From Bradyrhizobium elkanii USDA 76 (GTDB lineage: Bacteria > Pseudomonadota > Alphaproteobacteria > Rhizobiales > Xanthobacteraceae): a stretch of 64,000 nucleotides of DNA. Of this stretch, positions 63,048 through 64,000 are shown piece by piece. Under the pieces are notes generated by a model. That model was not told the DNA's origin, made no database searches, and saw only the letters and a list, made by a program, of their open reading frames with translations. How positions within the stretch are numbered: position 1 is the stretch's first letter; every line of letters starts with the position of its first letter. The position numbers were made by a program, and so were the translations under genes. The stretch covers positions 2,782,001-2,846,000 of the forward strand of contig NZ_CP066356.1 of NCBI RefSeq assembly GCF_023278185.1, read 5' to 3'.

Positions 63048-64000
63048 ATGGCCGCTACCACCGGGGATCTTCGACCGACGTCGGGCACGTGGCGCACGCC
63101 GCTTGTCATCATCGTCTGCGGCTGCGCGATTGCGCTGCTGAGCTTCGGCCCGCGCTCCAGCCTCGGCTTCTTCGTGCAGCCGATGAGCCATGAATTCACC
63201 TGGGGCCGCGACGTGTTCGGCCTCGCGCTGGCGCTGCAGAACCTGCTGTGGGGGCTCGGCCAGCCGATCGCCGGTGCGATTGCCGACCGCTTCGGCCTGC
63301 TGCGCGTCATGGTCGTCGGCGCACTGCTTTACGCCGCGGGTCTGTTGCTGATGCGCTATTCGACGACGCCGCTGTCGCTCGATATCGGCGCCGGCGTCCT
63401 GATCGGTTTCGGCCTGTCGGGCTCCTCGTTCAACCTGGTGCTGTCGGCATTCAGCAAGCTGTTGCCGCCCGCGCAGCGCGGCATCGCGCTCGGCGCCGGC
63501 ACCGCCGCGGGCTCGTTCGGCCAATTCCTGTTCGCGCCGTTCGGCGTCGCGATGATCGACAATTTCGGCTGGCAGACCGCGCTCCTCGTGTTTGGCGCGC
63601 TGATGCTGCTGATCCTGCCGCTGTCGCTGGCGCTCTCGACGCCGCCGGCGGAGACGAATGACGACGCGCCGGCCGATCAGCAGTCGTTCAAGACCGCGCT
63701 GGCGGAGGCGTTCGGCCATCGCTCCTACGTGCTGCTGGTGCTCGGCTTCTTCACCTGCGGCTTCCAACTCGCCTTCATCACCGTGCATCTGCCGGCCTAT
63801 CTCGCCGACCGCGGCATTCCGGCATCGACCGGCGGCTGGGTGATCGCGGCGATCGGCCTGTTCAACATCGTGGGCTCGCTCAGCGTCGGCTGGCTGCAGA
63901 ACGTTTTCCCGAAGCGCTACATTCTGTCGGTGATCTACTTCACCCGCGCGCTGTCGATCATCGCCTTCATCTCGTTCCCGATCACGACCTTCTCGGCGAT
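63048..64000 (+). CDS. MFS transporter, cut by the window end
   Basis: The first 317 codons of a major facilitator transporter. Helices are at VIIVCGCAIALLSFGPRSSL, DVFGLALALQNLLWGLGQPI and beyond, with the motif-A loop ADRFGLLRVMVV. A central cytosolic loop (TPPAETNDDAPADQ) separates the two halves. ATG 63048 has GGGGA upstream. It resembles the oxalate/monocarboxylate branch of MFS; the substrate is unknown. Confidence 0.88.
   Translation, partial: MAATTGDLRPTSGTWRTPLVIIVCGCAIALLSFGPRSSLGFFVQPMSHEFTWGRDVFGLALALQNLLWGLGQPIAGAIADRFGLLRVMVVGALLYAAGLLLMRYSTTPLSLDIGAGVLIGFGLSGSSFNLVLSAFSKLLPPAQRGIALGAGTAAGSFGQFLFAPFGVAMIDNFGWQTALLVFGALMLLILPLSLALSTPPAETNDDAPADQQSFKTALAEAFGHRSYVLLVLGFFTCGFQLAFITVHLPAYLADRGIPASTGGWVIAAIGLFNIVGSLSVGWLQNVFPKRYILSVIYFTRALSIIAFISFPITTFSA

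Overview
The window is high-GC DNA from an alphaproteobacterium of the Bradyrhizobium/Rhodopseudomonas group. Evidence: a 389-residue D-tartrate dehydratase whose five key residues fall at the positions known for the Bradyrhizobium enzyme, many DUF families typical of the group (DUF6894, DUF3297, DUF2007, DUF1236, DUF3096, DUF4399), GTG/TTG starts, and several families of palindromic intergenic repeats. It reads as ordinary chromosome. The only mobile element seen is one IS481-type insertion sequence. No rRNA, tRNA, CRISPR array, prophage or replication origin was recognised.

Layout. 1-2975: end of a probable prkA, then yeaH/DUF444 and spoVR, a conserved stress locus. 3233-4423: orphan branched-chain amino-acid-type binding protein. 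4641-9443 (minus): FAD/Fe-S oxidoreductase plus korA and korB (2-oxoacid:ferredoxin oxidoreductase). 9732-12945: an alpha/beta-barrel protein divergent from a secreted caspase-fold protein that lacks both catalytic residues. 13229-17683 (minus): the pqqABCDE operon with an overlapping proline iminopeptidase gene at its end. 18008-23854: DUF6894 protein, PQQ-type sugar dehydrogenase, dihaem cytochrome c, amidase, glutathione peroxidase, DUF3297 and tarD. 24035-31483: membrane protein, TonB siderophore receptor, malonyl-CoA decarboxylase, AraC regulator divergent from an MFS transporter. 31688-34599: adenylate cyclase/FGE-domain fusion with two exported proteins. 34985-37726: formate/nitrite transporter plus a PP2C-kinase fusion, behind a sigma54-like promoter. 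37880-40967: ModA-like protein, PHB depolymerase, and a GST gene behind a consensus sigma54 site. 41289-46594: cupin, small proteins, enolase-superfamily enzyme, second orphan binding protein, AraC regulator. 46769-54195: polyprenyl diphosphate synthase, DUF2007, methyltransferase, S49 peptidase, glyQS, methyltransferase. 54315-64000: duplicated-domain unknown protein, the IS, DUF1236, DUF3096, PPDK with a histone-like tail, SleB hydrolase and a truncated MFS gene.

How genes work together. The pqq operon makes the cofactor that the nearby exported sugar dehydrogenase would use, and the dihaem cytochrome c directly downstream is a plausible electron acceptor. The kor cluster could interconvert 2-oxoacids and acyl-CoA with reduced ferredoxin, the FAD/Fe-S subunit linking this to NAD(P)H. 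The transporter/kinase-phosphatase pair and its promoter suggest nitrogen-regulated nitrite uptake. In the cyclase cluster the receptor domain is predicted in the periplasm, next to two exported proteins.

All calls are read from sequence without database searches; starts were chosen by ribosome-binding sites, overlaps and family N-termini.
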